From contig NW_020290104.1 of assembly GCF_003144195.1 (NCBI RefSeq), positions 1-47,510 of the forward strand: a stretch of 47,510 nucleotides of DNA, in the 5' to 3' direction. Numbering within the stretch: position 1 is the stretch's first letter; the number at the start of each line of letters is the position of its first letter. The translations under genes were made by a program, and so were the position numbers. The notes under the pieces are model-generated. The model was not told the origin of the DNA. It made no database searches and saw only the letters and a list, made by a program, of their open reading frames with translations. Source of the stretch: Ceraceosorus guamensis. Taxonomy: Eukaryota > Basidiomycota > Exobasidiomycetes > Ceraceosorales > Ceraceosoraceae. Below, piece by piece: positions 46,777-47,510 of this stretch.

Positions 46777-47510
46777 CGTGAAGCAAGCGTGAGCGTGAGC
46801 TGCCCGTGCTGATCTGGTCTGGTCTGCAGCGCAGCGCACCGCACCGCACCGCACCGCACCGCAGCAGTCGTTGATCGAAACACCGCACGGGTGCGTGTGG
46901 AGAGACAAAACAGGAGGGAAAGGAAGCTGAAAGCGCAAAGCAAAAATGTGGAAAAAGGTGTTGGGGTTGCGCTGCACTCGACTCGTGACTTGCAATTCGA
47001 GGCTTTTGAAGGCGACACACACACACCCGCCACGGCGCACCCCACTCACACTCACAACAGCATCCACATTCGCGACTCACGATGAATGATGCAGGTCCTG
47101 ACGTGCATGAAGCCTGTGGCTGGCTGCCTGCCTGCCTGCCTGCCTGCTCACCCAGCAGCAAGAAGCATGATTGATGCGCGCGCATGTGGAGCGCACAGCA
47201 CAGCAGGCACGCCCCCACGATCACATCACGTGCTCCGTTCCGCCTTCCCAAGAATCACGCATCACGCATCACGAATCAAATCACTTTGAGTGAATCAATG
47301 AATGTTTCCCCAATGTTACGCTCTCAAAACTTTCAACAAGCATGCCCAATCTTTTTTCAATCTTGAGCGATGCGTCAAGTCCCTAAAGTCGTGACGTGAA
47401 TGTTGTGGGGACGCTCAACGCGCAGAATATCACCCCCTTCCTCGACTCGTGACGATGCAGCCACCCAAAAAAAAAAAAAAAAACAAAAAACAATTTACAA
47501 TTTACAAAAG
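46777..47510. promoter_or_regulatory. upstream region of MED13 to the window end
   Basis: No gene is seen. Contents: a GCACC pentamer run (46836-46860), CTGCCTGCCTGCCTGC near 47127-47146, ATCACG/AATCA repeats (47250-47300) similar to those before MDN1, and an A-rich end (47467-47510). It presumably includes the MED13 5' leader and promoter. Confidence 0.55.
46836..46860. repeat. (GCACC)5 pentamer repeat
   Basis: Five perfect GCACC units about 60 nt upstream of the MED13 start codon, preceded by GCAGC units. It could lie in the 5' leader. Confidence 0.9.

Noticed and set aside
1-47510. tRNA, rRNA and mobile or virus-like elements
   Set aside because: Looking for B-box-like GGTTCGANNCC sequences, reverse transcriptase or integrase frames and long terminal repeats by eye gave nothing convincing. 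A tRNAscan and repeat search would be decisive.
47467-47510. A-rich end as a retroposed poly(A) tail
   Set aside because: It lies at the window edge with no visible gene or LINE/SINE body beside it and no target duplication to test.

Overview
This window is a gene-dense stretch of a nuclear fungal genome. The evidence is short spliceosomal introns (about 60-290 nt, mostly GTGAGT/GTAAGT donors and CAG/TAG acceptors), fungal versions of eukaryotic core-machinery genes, and GC-rich third codon positions. Protein style and the TGACTC/GAATC-type intergenic repeats resemble smut-related basidiomycetes (Ustilaginomycotina). That placement is an inference, not something read from a marker gene.

Layout, left to right: (1) 115-1706 (+), YAF9, the YEATS subunit of SWR1/NuA4. 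(2) A sparse stretch with one probable small secreted-protein gene, 3122-3985 (-). (3) 4965-7101 (-), an FAD-dependent amine-oxidase-like membrane protein with a 22-nt micro-exon. (4) 8254-11028 (-), a protein with distant resemblance to the SNAP43/SNAPC1 snRNA-transcription factor. (5) A 1.3-kb divergent promoter region with seven perfect TGACTCA sites, five of them spaced about one helical turn apart. (6) 12369-29101 (+), the complete giant AAA ATPase midasin (MDN1/REA1). (7) 29291-33282 (-), a SWA2/auxilin-like clathrin-uncoating co-chaperone (UBA-TPR-J). (8) 33941-40289 (+), CFT1/CPSF160, with at least 15 exons. (9) 40440 (or 40264) to 46776 (-), Mediator subunit MED13. The last 0.7 kb is upstream sequence of MED13.

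The genes do not form one pathway. They are housekeeping genes for chromatin (YAF9), snRNA transcription (SNAP43-like), ribosome assembly (MDN1), vesicle traffic (SWA2), mRNA 3'-end formation (CFT1) and transcription control (MED13). Pairs MDN1/SWA2 and CFT1/MED13 converge; SNAP43-like/MDN1 and SWA2/CFT1 diverge from shared upstream regions.

No rRNA, tRNA, CRISPR array, transposon or virus-like element was recognised. I found no convincing new multi-gene system. The most unusual items are the phased TGACTCA array, several introns that are multiples of three and free of stops, long poly(C) tracts inside introns, a possible coding overlap of CFT1 and MED13, a secreted protein ending in an alternating cationic/hydrophobic strand, and one GCATCC hexamer reused in the reading frames of four genes. 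All exon boundaries were read by eye from splice signals, reading frame and remembered family sequence; no alignment was run.
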